Positions 33,716 to 42,161 of a stretch of DNA of 64,000 nt are shown one piece after another. How positions within the stretch are numbered: position 1 is the stretch's first letter; each line of letters begins with the position of its first letter. The position numbers were made by a program, and so were the translations under genes. The stretch spans positions 20,961 to 84,960 of the forward strand of contig NZ_LWLN01000003.1 in the NCBI RefSeq assembly GCF_001953745.1, read 5' to 3'. Source of the DNA: Natrinema saccharevitans (GTDB lineage: Archaea > Halobacteriota > Halobacteria > Halobacteriales > Natrialbaceae). The notes beneath the pieces are model-generated. The model was not told where the DNA came from and did not search any database. It was given only the letters and a program-made list of their open reading frames with translations.

Positions 33716-34262
33716 CCACCTCGGCTAACTGCTCGCGCGACCACCTGCGGTCGCCCCGATAGGCCGCCTCCAGGCGTGTGCGAACTTCGCGCCGGGCCGC
33801 CTCGAGGCCCAGCGCCATGCCGCGGTGGAGATCGTCGTCGCGATCGGCGTGGTCCTCTGCCCACTCCCCGAGTTCGTTCAGGACCGCAGGGATCACCGCC
33901 GCCCGGTGTTCGTCCTCGTAGTCCTCTCGAGCGCGGATAGCCGCGGAGAGGTCGTCGCGATCGGGCAGGTCGACCTCGTAGTACGTCTCGCCCTCGATCG
34001 TCACCCGACGGGCGTACATGGCCCCGACCGGCGCGTAGTTTCGGAAAGTGATCTCAGCACGGCCAGCCGCTGCGGAGGTATCCGTCGGAATCGAAACGCC
34101 GAGGTAAGCCGCGTAGATGTCGGTATCAACCTGCTCGATCGCGTGGACGTAGACTGCGTTTCCAAGCCGGAAGTTCGCGATCCCGCGAAGGTTCTCGAGG
34201 TCGGCGATCACCGGCGGGTCGCCCCGGATGTCGACGTGTTCCGGTGGTTCGGTGTCGGTCAT
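33702..34262 (-). CDS. Unknown 186-aa protein
   Basis: Start ATG 34262 overlaps the previous stop (ATGA-like). Beta-rich middle (GNAVYVHAIEQVDTDIYAAY) and a long helical C-terminal half (AIRAREDYEDEHRAAVIPAV). No motif recognised. Part of the long coupled operon. Confidence 0.55.
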   Translation of the reverse strand: MTDTEPPEHVDIRGDPPVIADLENLRGIANFRLGNAVYVHAIEQVDTDIYAAYLGVSIPTDTSAAAGRAEITFRNYAPVGAMYARRVTIEGETYYEVDLPDRDDLSAAIRAREDYEDEHRAAVIPAVLNELGEWAEDHADRDDDLHRGMALGLEAARREVRTRLEAAYRGDRRWSREQLAEVVDLE

Positions 34263-34474
34263 TCTAACACCTCGGCCGGTTCGTCCTTCCGCAGGAACCC
34301 GATCGACTCGCCACAGTCCGAACACTCGCCGAAGGCCTCTTTCGCCGTCTCGACGAGCGTATCGACGGCATCCTCGCGGCCTTCGCTCTCGATGTTGAAC
34401 CGCTGGCAGCCGTTCGGACAGCCGGCCACGACGACCGCTTCCTTCCGGTCGGTACCGAGTCGGTGACCCGTCAT
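34259..34474 (-). CDS. Zinc-knuckle 71-aa protein
   Basis: Contains CPNGC near residue 19 and CSDC near residue 52, with an intervening helix (DAVDTLVETAKEAF): a likely treble-clef or ribbon zinc site. Overlaps both neighbours by four bases. Confidence 0.6.
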   Translation of the reverse strand: MTGHRLGTDRKEAVVVAGCPNGCQRFNIESEGREDAVDTLVETAKEAFGECSDCGESIGFLRKDEPAEVLE

Positions 34475-35100
34475 TCCGAATCGGCCTCCTCGAGGTCGGC
34501 GGCAGCGTCGATCGCCGCCTCGAGAGTCGCCTTTACGTTGCCCCAGTTCTCGTTTCGGGCCTCGGTGACGACCGTTTGCAGGTCTCGCGAGAGTCGGTCG
34601 TCGTCGATTGTTCGCGGGTCGTAGACCTCGTCGTAGGCTTGCCACGCCTCCGAGAGATCGGTCAACCACGACCGCTGGTTTTCCGTCAGCCCGTGGCGTT
34701 CGACCTGCTCAGCACCATAGGTATCCGGCGTCGCGTACAGGTACTCAGTGCGATTCTTCTCGAGGAGTTGCATCGCCAGAGAGTACACCGGCCCGTCGTA
34801 GAGTTCATCGAAGCGGTCGGCGTGGTCTCTGGTGATCTCGCGAGGCATCGTCCGCCCGTGGCCGTCGCGACGAGCGATGATCGCCTGTTCCACATTCGCG
34901 ATCGCCCGGTTCGTGTTCGCGAGCGTCTTACACAGGTCGGAATGGGCCATCCGAAGCGACCCAATCGGGGTCGCATTCGACTCGACCCCAGCAAGTTGGG
35001 AGACGGCTTTCGCGGCACGTTCGTTCATCTCCGCGACACGGCGCTGGGCGTACTCGAGGTCCTGTTGGTCGTCGTCGGTATCTGTCTCGGTTTCGCTCAT
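34471..35100 (-). CDS. Unknown 209-aa helical protein
   Basis: Predominantly alpha-helical, with a coiled-coil-like start (EYAQRRVAEMNERAAKAVSQ) and an acidic C terminus. No motif or membrane segment. Overlaps the next gene by four bases. Unknown. Confidence 0.55.
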   Translation of the reverse strand: MSETETDTDDDQQDLEYAQRRVAEMNERAAKAVSQLAGVESNATPIGSLRMAHSDLCKTLANTNRAIANVEQAIIARRDGHGRTMPREITRDHADRFDELYDGPVYSLAMQLLEKNRTEYLYATPDTYGAEQVERHGLTENQRSWLTDLSEAWQAYDEVYDPRTIDDDRLSRDLQTVVTEARNENWGNVKATLEAAIDAAADLEEADSE

Positions 35101-35192
35101 TGATCCAAAGGGTCGTCGTCGGTCTCTCGGTCTTCGAGCTGTGCGATCGCGACGGCAACGTCTTCCGGCGTCGCTTCGGGAAGGTCGCTCAT
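35097..35192 (-). CDS. 31-aa acidic microprotein
   Basis: Reads MSDLPEATPEDVAVAIAQLE then DRETDDDPLDQ. It overlaps both neighbouring genes by four bases, the pattern of real genes in this operon, so it is probably translated. One amphipathic helix; function unknown. Confidence 0.5.
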   Translation of the reverse strand: MSDLPEATPEDVAVAIAQLEDRETDDDPLDQ

Positions 35193-35896
35193 GCTCTCAC
35201 CTGCCGTTTCTCGCGACCGGCCGTCTCGTCGATCAGTGCCTTGTCATCGGTCTCGAGGTCCAGTTCGTCGGGGTCCATCGCTGCGAGGCGCTCCTGCGAC
35301 CGTTCCTCGTGGAATCCGAACTGGTGGAGCCGGTAGGCGATCGTCTCCGAGGTGACCGCGCCGTCGCAGGCCCGTTCGGCGATCTCACTCGTCGACCAGT
35401 CGCGCTCGCAGTAGAGTTCGTGCAGCGCGCGGTAGTCGTCCGCGGGCTCGAGTACGCCGGCGCGTCGGAGGCGGTCGGCCACCTCCGACCGGGAGAGATC
35501 ACCCGCGAGGTCGGTCGCGATCTCGATCGGGAACTTGCCCTGGTCTTCGTAGAACGCCGCGAGTTCGGCAGTCGACCAGTCGGTGCTGCCAGTCAGCGTC
35601 GTCTGGCCGGCTTCCGCGTCGTCTGCGGAGAGTTCGTCCGGGCGGGAGTCGCTCTCGGCTGCTGGCCGCGGGAACGACCGGACCGTGAAGTCCTCGAGCG
35701 TCGCGGTCGCGGCCGTCGACGAGTCGGTGGTCGTCTCGGTGTCGGTATCGCTGGCGTCGACGTCGTCGGGGATCGCCCCGGGAGCAAACGCCGCCAGCGT
35801 CGCGTCGCCGGCGTCGGTCGCCGGTTCGAGCAGGTGGGCGGTCGGGAGTGGGCGGTCGTCGGTACTGTGCGTGCGTGATCGGGTGTGGGTCGACAT
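35189..35896 (-). CDS. Two-HTH unknown protein with disordered N terminus
   Basis: 235 residues from ATG 35896, which has a CAGGTGAG element before it; an in-frame ATG at 35959 overlapping the upstream stop, preceded by GGAGGT, could add 21 residues. The first ~100 residues are Asp/Thr/Ser-rich and disordered. Two related HTH units follow: WSTAELAAFYEDQG (about 107-145) and WSTSEIAERACDGA (about 160-190). It is likely a DNA-binding regulator. Confidence 0.6.
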   Translation of the reverse strand: MSTHTRSRTHSTDDRPLPTAHLLEPATDAGDATLAAFAPGAIPDDVDASDTDTETTTDSSTAATATLEDFTVRSFPRPAAESDSRPDELSADDAEAGQTTLTGSTDWSTAELAAFYEDQGKFPIEIATDLAGDLSRSEVADRLRRAGVLEPADDYRALHELYCERDWSTSEIAERACDGAVTSETIAYRLHQFGFHEERSQERLAAMDPDELDLETDDKALIDETAGREKRQVRA

Positions 35897-35955
35897 ATTG
35901 GTCTCACCTGGATTTCGGGGTCCCTTTCGGGAGCGGCGGCCACTGTCGCGGGTAC

Positions 35956-36282
35956 TCATCGGTCGGTACCTCCATCGGTGCGGGCTCGGTCCCAAACCGG
36001 GCTTGCCGTCGCCTCGGCGGCCGGGAGCGTCGTTTCGTAGGCCGTCGTCGGGCCGTGTTCGGGATCGAGCCGAACGGTTTCGGTCACGACGCCGATCTCC
36101 TGCAGGTCGTTCAGGGCCCGGTAGACCGTCGGCCGCGAGTACTCGAGGGCGTCCTCGAGGTCGTCAGCAGTTGCCGGGCCGTCAGCGCGGTCAATCGCGA
36201 CATAGTACTCGGCCCGGTTCGGCGCGACGAACGCCAGCGCGTCGGGCAACTCGCCAGCGCCGGTGAACTCGTCGACGTTCAT
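35956..36282 (-). CDS. Winged-helix transcription regulator
   Basis: 108 residues. A wHTH lies at about 32-72 (GPATADDLEDALEYSRPTVY then LNDLQEIGVV), of TrmB/ArsR type. The C-terminal tail is short and acidic. It may control the operon in which it sits. Confidence 0.7.
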   Translation of the reverse strand: MNVDEFTGAGELPDALAFVAPNRAEYYVAIDRADGPATADDLEDALEYSRPTVYRALNDLQEIGVVTETVRLDPEHGPTTAYETTLPAAEATASPVWDRARTDGGTDR

Positions 36283-36377
36283 CGCAGATCACCGCCGTAG
36301 ATGATCGCGACGACCGCGACCCCGAGGCGGCGGGCCGCGACATGGGAACAGGCCGGGAGGCGGACGCGCCGGATCAT
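36279..36377 (-). CDS. 32-aa basic hydrophobic microprotein
   Basis: Overlaps the upstream stop and the downstream start with ATGA at both ends. Sequence begins MIRRVRLPACSHVAARRLGV and continues AVVAIIYGGDLR: Arg-rich then a short hydrophobic stretch, possibly membrane-associating. The double overlap makes it a credible small gene missed by length cut-offs. Confidence 0.5.
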   Translation of the reverse strand: MIRRVRLPACSHVAARRLGVAVVAIIYGGDLR

Positions 36378-37663
36378 CGGTCGGGTCCCTCCTCGTCGGA
36401 CGCGCAGTCGTCACAGACGTACAGCGGGCCGGCCGGGACACCGCCGATGGTCACCTGCACGACCTCGGTCGCGGGGGCGTCCTCACAGTCCTGACACTGT
36501 TGGTCCTCGAGTAGGCCGCCGTCGGTCGCGACCGGCTGGCCGTCCTCGAGCGGTCGCGTGTTCGTCCCGCCGCAGTGCCCACAGACGATCGGCGTCGTCT
36601 CGTCGTCACGGTCGTCGTACAGCAGCGCGAGTTTCATCTCGCAGTCCTCGCAGTAGTGCGTGTGTTCCTGTCCGCCATCGGTCGCGACCTCCTGCTCGTC
36701 GTCTACTTCGTCTGGTTCGCCGACGTAGCAGGCGATACTCGCGTTCTCCGGGTCGCCGGCCCACACGTTGAGACAGTCGTCGCAGCCGTAGTAGCCGGCA
36801 CGTTCCTCGCGAAACGTCAGACAGCCACAGACCGGGCAGCCGTCGTTTCGGAGGTCGACGCCGTCGTACTCCGGTGGCACCGGCGTCCCGGCGTGGTCGA
36901 CGGGTTGATCGTCGGTCTCGAGCGTGGGGAGTTCCGTCCCGCCGTCGGTCGCAAGCCGATCGTCGATCGTCTCGCAGTCGGTGTCGTGGTGGCGCGGACA
37001 GAACTCGGACTCGCCGTCGGTCCGACGGACTGGGTTCGAACACCGCTCGCCGGCGTTGGTGATCGCGCGGCACTGCGAGCGCGTGAACGTGTAGTCCTCG
37101 CTGGTCTCCGAGTCGTCGTCAGACTCGAGCGTGTCGCCGCCGAGGGTCTGCTGGGCCGTCTCGTTGCCGCCGTCGCAGCGGTACTGCTCGGGATCCTCGG
37201 CGATCTGCTCGAGATACTCGTCGTCGGCGTCGGCCAGCGTCTGGTTCACGACGCTGGTGTGGCCGCTGTCCTCGCGGGTCTCGCCTTCGCGGAGCGAGAC
37301 ACCGTCGTCGGCGTCGTCGCCGATTACGTCGGCCCACGGGTCCGGGATCGACTCGGGATCGATCGCCGCCCGGCAGTCCGCACAGACCGACTCGTGGTCG
37401 AGTGCGTGATGCGAGTGGGTCACGTCTTCCGCGGGGAAGTCGTCGAACCCGTCTCCGCAGGCGAAGTCGTAGTGGAAACCGTCGAACTCAATCGAAGCGT
37501 GCCACGTGCCGTTGACGCAGATCCACGCGCCAACCCCGTCGCCCGCGGTCGTCTCGAGCGGCGTCGACGGCTCGTAGGTGTCACGAGCCTCGCGCTCGCA
37601 GTCCGTACAGAGGCGGCGATTCGGGCCTGTTCCCTGGCCGCATTGGCGGCACTTCCGAGGCAT
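36374..37663 (-). CDS. Multi-zinc-knuckle protein, 429 aa
   Basis: At least four Cys pairs or clusters: KCRQCGQGT...LCTDCERE near the N terminus, VCADC about 95, CPVCGCLTF...GCDDCLN about 275-300, YCEDCEMK and CGHCGG about 340-370, and CQDCED...VCDDC at the end. Between them are acidic linkers with the recurrent phrase ATDGG (three times). It resembles a beads-on-a-string protein of independent zinc modules joined by haloarchaeal linkers. Role unknown; RNA/DNA binding or assembly scaffold. Confidence 0.6.
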   Translation of the reverse strand: MPRKCRQCGQGTGPNRRLCTDCEREARDTYEPSTPLETTAGDGVGAWICVNGTWHASIEFDGFHYDFACGDGFDDFPAEDVTHSHHALDHESVCADCRAAIDPESIPDPWADVIGDDADDGVSLREGETREDSGHTSVVNQTLADADDEYLEQIAEDPEQYRCDGGNETAQQTLGGDTLESDDDSETSEDYTFTRSQCRAITNAGERCSNPVRRTDGESEFCPRHHDTDCETIDDRLATDGGTELPTLETDDQPVDHAGTPVPPEYDGVDLRNDGCPVCGCLTFREERAGYYGCDDCLNVWAGDPENASIACYVGEPDEVDDEQEVATDGGQEHTHYCEDCEMKLALLYDDRDDETTPIVCGHCGGTNTRPLEDGQPVATDGGLLEDQQCQDCEDAPATEVVQVTIGGVPAGPLYVCDDCASDEEGPDR

Positions 37664-38385
37664 TAGGCATCTCCCTCCGGGAGGTCACTGTCCGTCTGCA
37701 GTGACCGAAATAGTCCAAGAAAAGGACTTATTACTCTCGCATAAATATCAATTATTGTGGGTAATTCAGATATCGGTCGAATGATTTCAACAGCTACATT
37801 TGCACTGCTTGGAGTAACAATGATCCTCCAGAGACACCTGATAGCTGCAGTAATCTTTTTTCTCTTGGTGGGGGTGACCTTGGGGATACTGTTATCGGAG
37901 ACAGCAAGCGGCTGGGTAGATAAGAATAGGGTAATTTTCGCTAGTGGATTCGTGATTCTCGGACTGATCGCCTTTTTCGATATGATCCATTGAATTCGGT
38001 CAGTACCACTCAAAGACGTACCGTCACCGCCGTCGGCTCGAAGTTCGCGCTCCTCGTCGGTCCGCCCGACACCGTGGCAGTGCGGGCACGGCACTGTCCG
38101 GTCCGCCCGCTCGATCTCACCGTCGCCGTCACAGCGATCACACCGATCCTCGGGGACCGGTCGGTAGCCCGTCTTCCGCGCGCCGTTACGGACACCGAAG
38201 TCGCGCTCGAGGCGACCCGCGTCGGCCAGCCGCCGAAGGTGCTTGTCCGCGGTCGAGGCCGAGATCGACAAGCCCGCGGCGACCGTCGTCGGTGACGCGC
38301 CACCTGCAGGAATCGTCTCGCCGGCAGCGATACACTCGGCGACGCGCTCGACGAGTTCCTCGTCGGAGACGAGACGGTCAGTCAT
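37663..38385 (-). CDS. HTH plus CxxCxGxG zinc protein, apparently interrupted by an insertion
   Basis: Reads as 240 residues. The first ~125 form a wHTH (GLSISASTADKHLRRLADAG) and a DnaJ-like zinc region (CDRCDGDGE, CPHCHGVGR). Beyond that the frame runs antisense through the AT-rich membrane gene at 37757-37993 and ends in the residues SDLPEGDA, which carry the ribosome-binding site for the next gene. The simplest view is a ~300-bp cassette inserted near the original C terminus without breaking the frame. Confidence 0.6.
   Translation of the reverse strand: MTDRLVSDEELVERVAECIAAGETIPAGGASPTTVAAGLSISASTADKHLRRLADAGRLERDFGVRNGARKTGYRPVPEDRCDRCDGDGEIERADRTVPCPHCHGVGRTDEERELRADGGDGTSLSGTDRIQWIISKKAISPRITNPLAKITLFLSTQPLAVSDNSIPKVTPTKRKKITAAIRCLWRIIVTPSSANVAVEIIRPISELPTIIDIYARVISPFLGLFRSLQTDSDLPEGDA
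37757..37993 (+). CDS. Two-TM small membrane protein in a possible inserted cassette
   Basis: 78 residues with three hydrophobic stretches (about 9-24, 27-46, 58-76), AT-rich, on the strand opposite the operon. Upstream lies AT-rich promoter-like DNA (about 37727-37750). The cassette is bounded by an 8-bp inverted repeat TGACCGAA/TTCGGTCA (37702-37709 and 37995-38002). Unknown role. Confidence 0.6.
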   Translation: MGNSDIGRMISTATFALLGVTMILQRHLIAAVIFFLLVGVTLGILLSETASGWVDKNRVIFASGFVILGLIAFFDMIH

Positions 38386-40231
38386 CGGAGATCACCTCGG
38401 AGTACTCCGGGACCTCGGCATCGGGATCAGCCGTCACCCCGCCGCCGAAGGTCGCGAGACTCGGCGTCTCAGAGGTCAGCAGGTGTCGGGCAAGCGCCCG
38501 AGCGAGGTTGACGGGAACGGCATTCCCGATCTGCTCGGTGATATCCTCTTTCGTGCTGCCGGCCAGCTCGTAGCTCTCGGGGAAGCCCTGTGCCTGTTTC
38601 AGTTCGTGGGGCTCGAGCATCCGGTAGCGGACATCCAGGCCGAACGGGAACACCTCGGGGACACACAGCGCGAAGCGATCCTTCGTCGGCACCGTCGGGA
38701 GCGGATCGTCGAGTGCGTTCGCGCGAGCGTTGCCGTAGTACTCGTCGATGAACGGCTGGACGATTGGATTCGAGAGGGCGAACGCGCCGCCTTTCTCGGT
38801 CGCGACGGTCGGCAACACGTCGCTGGTCGGGTCCCGCAGCGCCCCGCCGTGGGAGTAGTGGATCAGCGTCGGCGTCACGAGGTGGCCGTCGTGGTTCCGT
38901 GCGGTCACCGTATGCAGCGGCCGCGAATCGGCCTCGTACAGCGGGTTGGAATGGAGCCCGCGGTGGGCCCCGTTCCGGGGCTTGACCAGCGGCGTCGCCG
39001 TTGCCCTGGCCATCCCGATCGCGCCCTTCGTCGCGACGGTCGGCAGCGGCCGGTCCGTCGACGGCGGCACGCCGCCGGACTGCTGTCGGAGACAGAACGT
39101 CTCCGGACTCGAGAGCGCGTGATGGTTCCCGTCGGACGTGACGGTATCGAGTGGCGCGTCGATCGGCGTCACCGTACTCGTGCCGTAGTACTTGACGATC
39201 GACGGCGTCGTCAGTGCCGTCCGTCCGCTCGGAATCCGCACGAGGAACGGGCGGTCAACCACGGCCGCGACCGTCGCGGCGTCCGCGGCGGGCACGATGT
39301 GATCGCGAAGGTCCCGCAGTTCGTCCTTGCCGATCTCCTCAAGGGCGTCGGCCAGCGGTTCGAGACGGTCGTCGCAGTGCCGGCGGATGCCCTCGGCGAT
39401 TCGGGCCATCGTCGACTTCGCGAGCGGTTGGACCCGCGGGTTCTCGAGGTCGCGCGTCCAGAGCGAGTCCCCGAGATCCGACCAGTCGATGATAGCCGCC
39501 GCGGTTCTGCGGTCGGGCTTGTCTGGATCCTCGTCGACGTGAGTTGGTTCGGGTTCGGTCGGGCGCGTGTCCTGCGAGGCCATGATGAACAGCCGCTTGC
39601 GGCTTTGGGCCTCGCCGTAGTCGGCGGCGTTCAGGACGGTTCCGTAGGCGTCGTCTTCTTGATCGTACAGCACCGAGTAGCCCAGCGCCTCGAGCATCCC
39701 GACCCACCGCTGGAAGATCGAGCCGTCCTGCGTGGATTTGCCGTCGACGATCGGAGCCCACTTGCGGAACTCAGGGACGTTCTCGAGCAGGAGATGATCG
39801 GGCTGGAGGTGTTCGATCCAGTGGAGGACGTGCCAGCCGCTCGCGCGTTTCTGCTCCTGCACCGGCTTGCCGCCGCGCGCTCGGCTGTGATGAGTACACG
39901 ATGGTCCGCCCACCAGGAGATCGACCTCGCCGGGCTCGACGACGTCCGGCGGGTGCAGTTCCTCGATCTTGGCGTGGTAGTGTTCGGCCCACGGGTGATT
40001 CTGCTCATGGGTCGCGATCGCCGGCTCCCAGTGATTGACGGCATGAAGTTCGACATTCTGGGTGAGCCACCAGTGAACCCGGGTGTGGTCCATCGTGATC
40101 GCGTCGGCCTCGAGGCCGGCCTCGCGGGCGATCGTCTGTGCGTTCGTGTCGATGATCGCCTTGACGAGGCCGGTGGAAAGGCCGCCCGCGCCGGCGAACA
40201 GGTCCACGACGGTGATTGTGTCGTCGCTCAT
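38378..40231 (-). CDS. C5-cytosine DNA methyltransferase, orphan
   Basis: 617 residues from ATG 40231. Motif I DLFAGAGGLSTG, motif IV GGPSCTHHS with the catalytic Cys (PSC instead of the usual PPC), motif VI ENVPEF, motif VIII QSRKR and motif X QIGNAVPV are all present. The target-recognition region contains about five related segments of the type PLPTVATKGAIGMA. No restriction endonuclease is adjacent, so it may protect element DNA from host restriction or regulate genes. Overlaps its neighbours by four or more bases. Confidence 0.9.
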   Translation of the reverse strand: MSDDTITVVDLFAGAGGLSTGLVKAIIDTNAQTIAREAGLEADAITMDHTRVHWWLTQNVELHAVNHWEPAIATHEQNHPWAEHYHAKIEELHPPDVVEPGEVDLLVGGPSCTHHSRARGGKPVQEQKRASGWHVLHWIEHLQPDHLLLENVPEFRKWAPIVDGKSTQDGSIFQRWVGMLEALGYSVLYDQEDDAYGTVLNAADYGEAQSRKRLFIMASQDTRPTEPEPTHVDEDPDKPDRRTAAAIIDWSDLGDSLWTRDLENPRVQPLAKSTMARIAEGIRRHCDDRLEPLADALEEIGKDELRDLRDHIVPAADAATVAAVVDRPFLVRIPSGRTALTTPSIVKYYGTSTVTPIDAPLDTVTSDGNHHALSSPETFCLRQQSGGVPPSTDRPLPTVATKGAIGMARATATPLVKPRNGAHRGLHSNPLYEADSRPLHTVTARNHDGHLVTPTLIHYSHGGALRDPTSDVLPTVATEKGGAFALSNPIVQPFIDEYYGNARANALDDPLPTVPTKDRFALCVPEVFPFGLDVRYRMLEPHELKQAQGFPESYELAGSTKEDITEQIGNAVPVNLARALARHLLTSETPSLATFGGGVTADPDAEVPEYSEVISDD

Positions 40232-40575
40232 GGCTCCACCCCGCGGAGCTTGTTGGCCTTTCCAACCAGCAGCGACCGCGTCACGTCTGCCTCGACTTCG
40301 TTCTCGATAATCGCGGCCAGATGCTCGTCCGTGGCGGGTGCGAGAAGGCCGTGCCACGAAACGACGCGGTCGGCTTCAAGAAGTCGGTCGACGGCCTCGC
40401 TGATTTCGTCGCGACTGCACGGGACGTTGCCCTTGCTCGCTTCCTGTTTGAGTCGGGACTGGCCCGTCCAGACGTTGCCGTTCACGTTCTGGATGCCGTC
40501 CGGTGTCGGCTCGGTCCGGCGCTGGATTGCCTCGAACAGGGCGTCGTCGACGGCCTCCGTCCCGGCTGCGGACAT
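40228..40575 (-). CDS. Unknown 115-aa protein upstream of the methyltransferase
   Basis: Starts at ATG 40575, abutting a TAG; its end overlaps the methyltransferase start by four bases. Helical with SRLKQEASKGNVPCSRDEIS and a winged-helix-like C-terminal part (AVDRLLEADRVVSWHGLLAP). Perhaps a small DNA-binding partner of the methyltransferase. Confidence 0.55.
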   Translation of the reverse strand: MSAAGTEAVDDALFEAIQRRTEPTPDGIQNVNGNVWTGQSRLKQEASKGNVPCSRDEISEAVDRLLEADRVVSWHGLLAPATDEHLAAIIENEVEADVTRSLLVGKANKLRGVEP

Positions 40576-41073
40576 CTACGCGTCACCCCCGTTGGGCAGG
40601 AACGCTGTGCTAGCGTCCGGCCGTCCGTTGGACTCCGCGAGGAGGTCGACGATCAGTTCGTCTAACGCGTCGTCCCCGAGTGTCTCGGCCAGTGCCTCGG
40701 CGAGCAACTCGTGATTGCTACCCCCAGACTCGGTCGCGAGCGCGTGGGCTTGCACCGGCGTATCCGCCAGCAGGTAGATCCCTCGGTCGTCGATCGGCTC
40801 GCCCTTGGTTTTTCGCGAGAGTTCGAAGCCGAGTGCCGATGCCTCGCTCGCGATGAACTGTGTCCGGGACTCGTACAGCGTCCAGCAGTCACAGGCGCTG
40901 CAGTAGTCGGTCGGGCCCTGTTCCGGATGCGTGCCGTTTGCGGGCTCGGTGTAGTGGAGCCCGTCAGGACAGAACATCCGCTCGTCGTCCTGCTCAACCT
41001 CGAGGTCGCGCCGGCGTTTGGGTTCGACCGTGTTGATCGGATCGAACAGCCGGTCAGCGAAGCGATCGGACAT
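40576..41073 (-). CDS. Unknown 165-aa protein with zinc-like cysteines
   Basis: N-terminal basic region, then FCPDGLHY and YCSACDCW (Cys cluster about 35-68), then alpha/beta. It ends in GGDA with the repeated junction GGGGGTGACGCGTAGATG. Function unknown. Confidence 0.55.
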   Translation of the reverse strand: MSDRFADRLFDPINTVEPKRRRDLEVEQDDERMFCPDGLHYTEPANGTHPEQGPTDYCSACDCWTLYESRTQFIASEASALGFELSRKTKGEPIDDRGIYLLADTPVQAHALATESGGSNHELLAEALAETLGDDALDELIVDLLAESNGRPDASTAFLPNGGDA

Positions 41074-41766
41074 CTACGCGGCACCTCCATTGGTCGCGGC
41101 CTTCGTCGGCGGTTGTACGTCGACGTCGCCGATCGGCTGTGGGTCCGTCGTATCGATCGGCCGTCGTGCAACCTCGTCGCGGGTCAGCCCCAGCGGTTCG
41201 GCGGTCCGTTCGGTGTCCTCCTCGTCGAAGACACGCATGAGGAACGGGCGATCGGCCTCGGCGGTCGCGGGGAAGACGTACTCGGTCGTCTCGTCGCGGT
41301 CGAACTCGAGGACTTCGCCGATCTCGAGTCCGGTCGCGTCCGGGTGCAGGTCGTCGGTTTCGTCGGCGACTGTCTGGCCGCCGTCGGTGGCCGCGACCGG
41401 GGCCGAGGTAGCGTCAGCGGGGGTCATCGGGGACGGCTCGGATTCCGTGGGCGGTTCGAAGTCTGCCAGCGGAACGATTGCCCGCGGGATCGGGAGCGCC
41501 TCGGTGGTCGGTCCGTCGGACAGCTCGCGCTCGCGAGCGTCGATGTACTTGTGGACCGCCGTCTTGTCGTAGCGGTCGTGGATGTGGCGCTTCTCTGCCT
41601 GTCGGTAGGCTTCGAGGCGCTCGAGGTCGGTGATTCCGTCGATCATCCCCTTCCAGACGAGTTCCGAACTCGTGAGGAAGCGGACCGGGTTCTCCGGCGC
41701 GGCCTCGAGAATGTCGTCGTCGCACTCGTAGCGACCCGAATCGGTCGCGGCGTGGCGACCGTTCAT
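41074..41766 (-). CDS. Unknown 230-aa protein
   Basis: N-terminal helical region (ERLEAYRQAEKRHIHDRYDK), central disordered acidic stretch with the phrase ATDGGQTVADE, and a beta-rich end (LEIGEVLEFDRDETTEYVFP). Ends in GGAA at the repeated junction. The ATDGG phrase is shared with the multi-zinc protein at 36374, suggesting a common linker. Unknown. Confidence 0.55.
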   Translation of the reverse strand: MNGRHAATDSGRYECDDDILEAAPENPVRFLTSSELVWKGMIDGITDLERLEAYRQAEKRHIHDRYDKTAVHKYIDARERELSDGPTTEALPIPRAIVPLADFEPPTESEPSPMTPADATSAPVAATDGGQTVADETDDLHPDATGLEIGEVLEFDRDETTEYVFPATAEADRPFLMRVFDEEDTERTAEPLGLTRDEVARRPIDTTDPQPIGDVDVQPPTKAATNGGAA

Positions 41767-41948
41767 CGGCGCACCGCCTCCTCGACGAGCGGGTCGTAGT
41801 CGCGATCGTAGCCCGCAACTGCCTCGAGATCGACGTTGATCTCGTCGGTCGTCCCGACGACACGGGGCTGTCGCTGGTTAGAAATACGCTTCTCCGTCTC
41901 CGAATCGTTCCGACTAGATTTAAGTCGGTTACGCTGTAACTCGGGCAT
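41763..41948 (-). CDS. Small basic leader protein of the second operon
   Basis: 61 residues from ATG 41948: basic and Ser/Asn-rich at the N terminus (MPELQRNRLKSSRNDSETEK), acidic at the C terminus. First gene of the 8.4-kb minus-strand operon; a palindrome lies 52 bases upstream. It may be a regulator; no fold is recognised. Confidence 0.5.
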   Translation of the reverse strand: MPELQRNRLKSSRNDSETEKRISNQRQPRVVGTTDEINVDLEAVAGYDRDYDPLVEEAVRR

Positions 41949-41999
41949 GCTTCGTGGGATCTGCTCTGTGATTGGACGTCGCACGAAGCAACCGCGGTT

Positions 42000-42021
42000 G
42001 CAGTGTGTTCCAGCACACTGC
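42000..42021. promoter_or_regulatory. 8-bp palindrome between divergent genes
   Basis: GCAGTGTG (42000-42007), TTCCAG, CACACTGC (42014-42021), a perfect dyad located between the minus-strand start at 41948 and the plus-strand HTH start at 42162. A good candidate operator for the HTH protein at 42162. Confidence 0.5.
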
Positions 42022-42161
42022 GTTTCGCGACGATTCTACTGAGGTTCGCCGCGTAGCGAGTTGCTTCTGTATCTATTACATTCAGGTCAGGTGACTTAGT
42101 TCTTGCCATACTCCGACCGTGTGGAGTGGCTTTTTGATGGATGCGTGCGTGGGTACGCGTA

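Noticed and set aside
38243..40714. 823-codon open frame on the plus strand
   Set aside because: Antisense to the methyltransferase, which has all its motifs; composition is that of a shadow frame.
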